Position numbers and translations under genes: made by a program | Source: Cricetomys ansorgei | Taxonomy: Eukaryota > Chordata > Mammalia > Rodentia > Nesomyidae | Assembly (NCBI GenBank): GCA_026225945.1 | Contig: JAMJFZ010001089.1 | Coordinates: forward strand, 4,391,501 to 4,455,500 | Reading direction: 5' to 3' | Length of the DNA stretch: 64,000 nucleotides | The notes under the pieces: generated by a model | What the model was told of the DNA's origin: nothing | The model's input: only the letters and a program-made list of their open reading frames with translations | The model's database searches: none | Shown: piece by piece, positions 63,331 through 64,000 of the stretch | Position numbering within the stretch: position 1 is the first letter of the stretch | Layout: each line of letters starts with the position of its first letter

Positions 63331-64000
63331 AGGGCAGAGGACCTGACTACAGAAGAAGGTGCTTGAAAATGACAACCGTCTGTTATTCCTTCCTACATCT
63401 GCAGGCACTCATTCACTGTGGTTGAGACAGGGGGAGGAGTGCAGAAGAATAGCATGAGCTGTAGTCTATACATTTTTTTTCTACTTTGTTTCTGGCCACC
63501 ACTGTTTTATAAAGCATTTTGACATGAATTGTCACATGTGCGGGCCTCATAGCCACCCAAGGAGACAGATCATATCATAATGTTTAACAAATGAAGCAAC
63601 ATGGTTAGATATTTTTTTCAAAAGGTAGTCTCCCTAAATTGAACTCACTATGCAACCTTGGCCAACATGAACGGAAAATCCTGCTTCAGCCTCCTGCTAC
63701 CTGAGATTTCAGCCCTACGACACCATTACAAGTTACTTGCCAGGTACATTTGTGATCATGTGAAGAAAAATATATCTTTTGTGGCTTTCCTATTTACAAA
63801 AGTTCAACCATGTGTTATATGGAGTAAAAATACAGTGCAACTTTGAAAAGAATTGACTGCTTAATTGATGGAAAATTAACAGACAAGCACCCAGTTGTCA
63901 CACACCCAAATCCTGACATTTGATAAATTCTGTAATGTTCATTTTCTCAACACATTTTCATGCTTTACAAAGAGCAACGCACAACCTCCCAGTAGCTTTT
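63331..64000. other. Upstream flank of Bloc1s5, no gene seen
   Basis: GC content drops sharply after 63330. A degenerate minus-strand 7SL/B1-like monomer lies at about 63611-63722; the rest is AT-rich. Plus-strand ORFs here are short and match nothing I recognise. A promoter-divergent noncoding transcript could start in the CpG island, but the sequence does not show one. Confidence 0.6.

Noticed and set aside
62915..63366. Plus-strand ORFs of 143-144 codons antisense to exon 1
   Set aside because: High GC removes stop codons in every frame of the CpG island. They overlap each other in different frames and the true exon is on the other strand.

Overview
This is mammalian chromosomal DNA from a muroid rodent. 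It is dense with rodent B1 SINEs, B2/B3-type SINEs with tRNA-derived heads, ID and ID+B1 (B4-type) composites, LINE-1 3' ends, older mammalian MIR and LINE-1 remnants, and microsatellites. There are no operons, CRISPR arrays or bacterial-type genes. The species cannot be fixed from sequence alone. The younger B1 copies carry a left-end variant (around 'ctgttgtaactctggctg') that differs from the common laboratory-mouse form as I remember it, so I lean to a muroid other than Mus musculus.

The only protein-coding gene I can support is Bloc1s5 (muted), subunit 5 of BLOC-1, on the minus strand. All five coding exons are present and join with canonical GT-AG boundaries: 63165-63054, 58566-58484, 44648-44519, 39161-39103 and 30145-29966. 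Together they give 564 nt, an intact 187-residue protein. The gene starts in a CpG island at about 62920-63330. That island holds NRF1-, CRE-, ETS- and YY1-like sites, a short upstream ORF, and an E-box of MiT/TFE type just inside intron 1. The roughly 1.5 kb after the stop codon lacks recognisable repeats and probably holds the 3' UTR.

Layout. Positions 1-28,400 are intergenic DNA downstream of the gene: SINEs, microsatellites, a minisatellite at 18.9-19.15 kb, MIRs and some repeat-free blocks that could be regulatory. Positions 28,400-63,330 hold the gene and its introns. Intron 2 contains a retroposed cluster at 54.86-56.88 kb made of a U6 snRNA pseudogene, an ERV LTR and an Hmgb3 processed pseudogene. 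Intron 1 contains ancient LINE-1 sequence interrupted by a block with a strong CTCF-like motif. Positions 63,330-64,000 are upstream DNA, which in other mammals leads toward Eef1e1.

I did not find a convincing undescribed biological system. The most interesting leads are the U6-LTR-Hmgb3 cluster, the upstream ORF, the MiT/TFE-type E-box in a gene for lysosome-related organelles, and the CTCF-like site upstream of the E-box-bearing promoter's gene body. All motif calls were made by eye and need computational confirmation.
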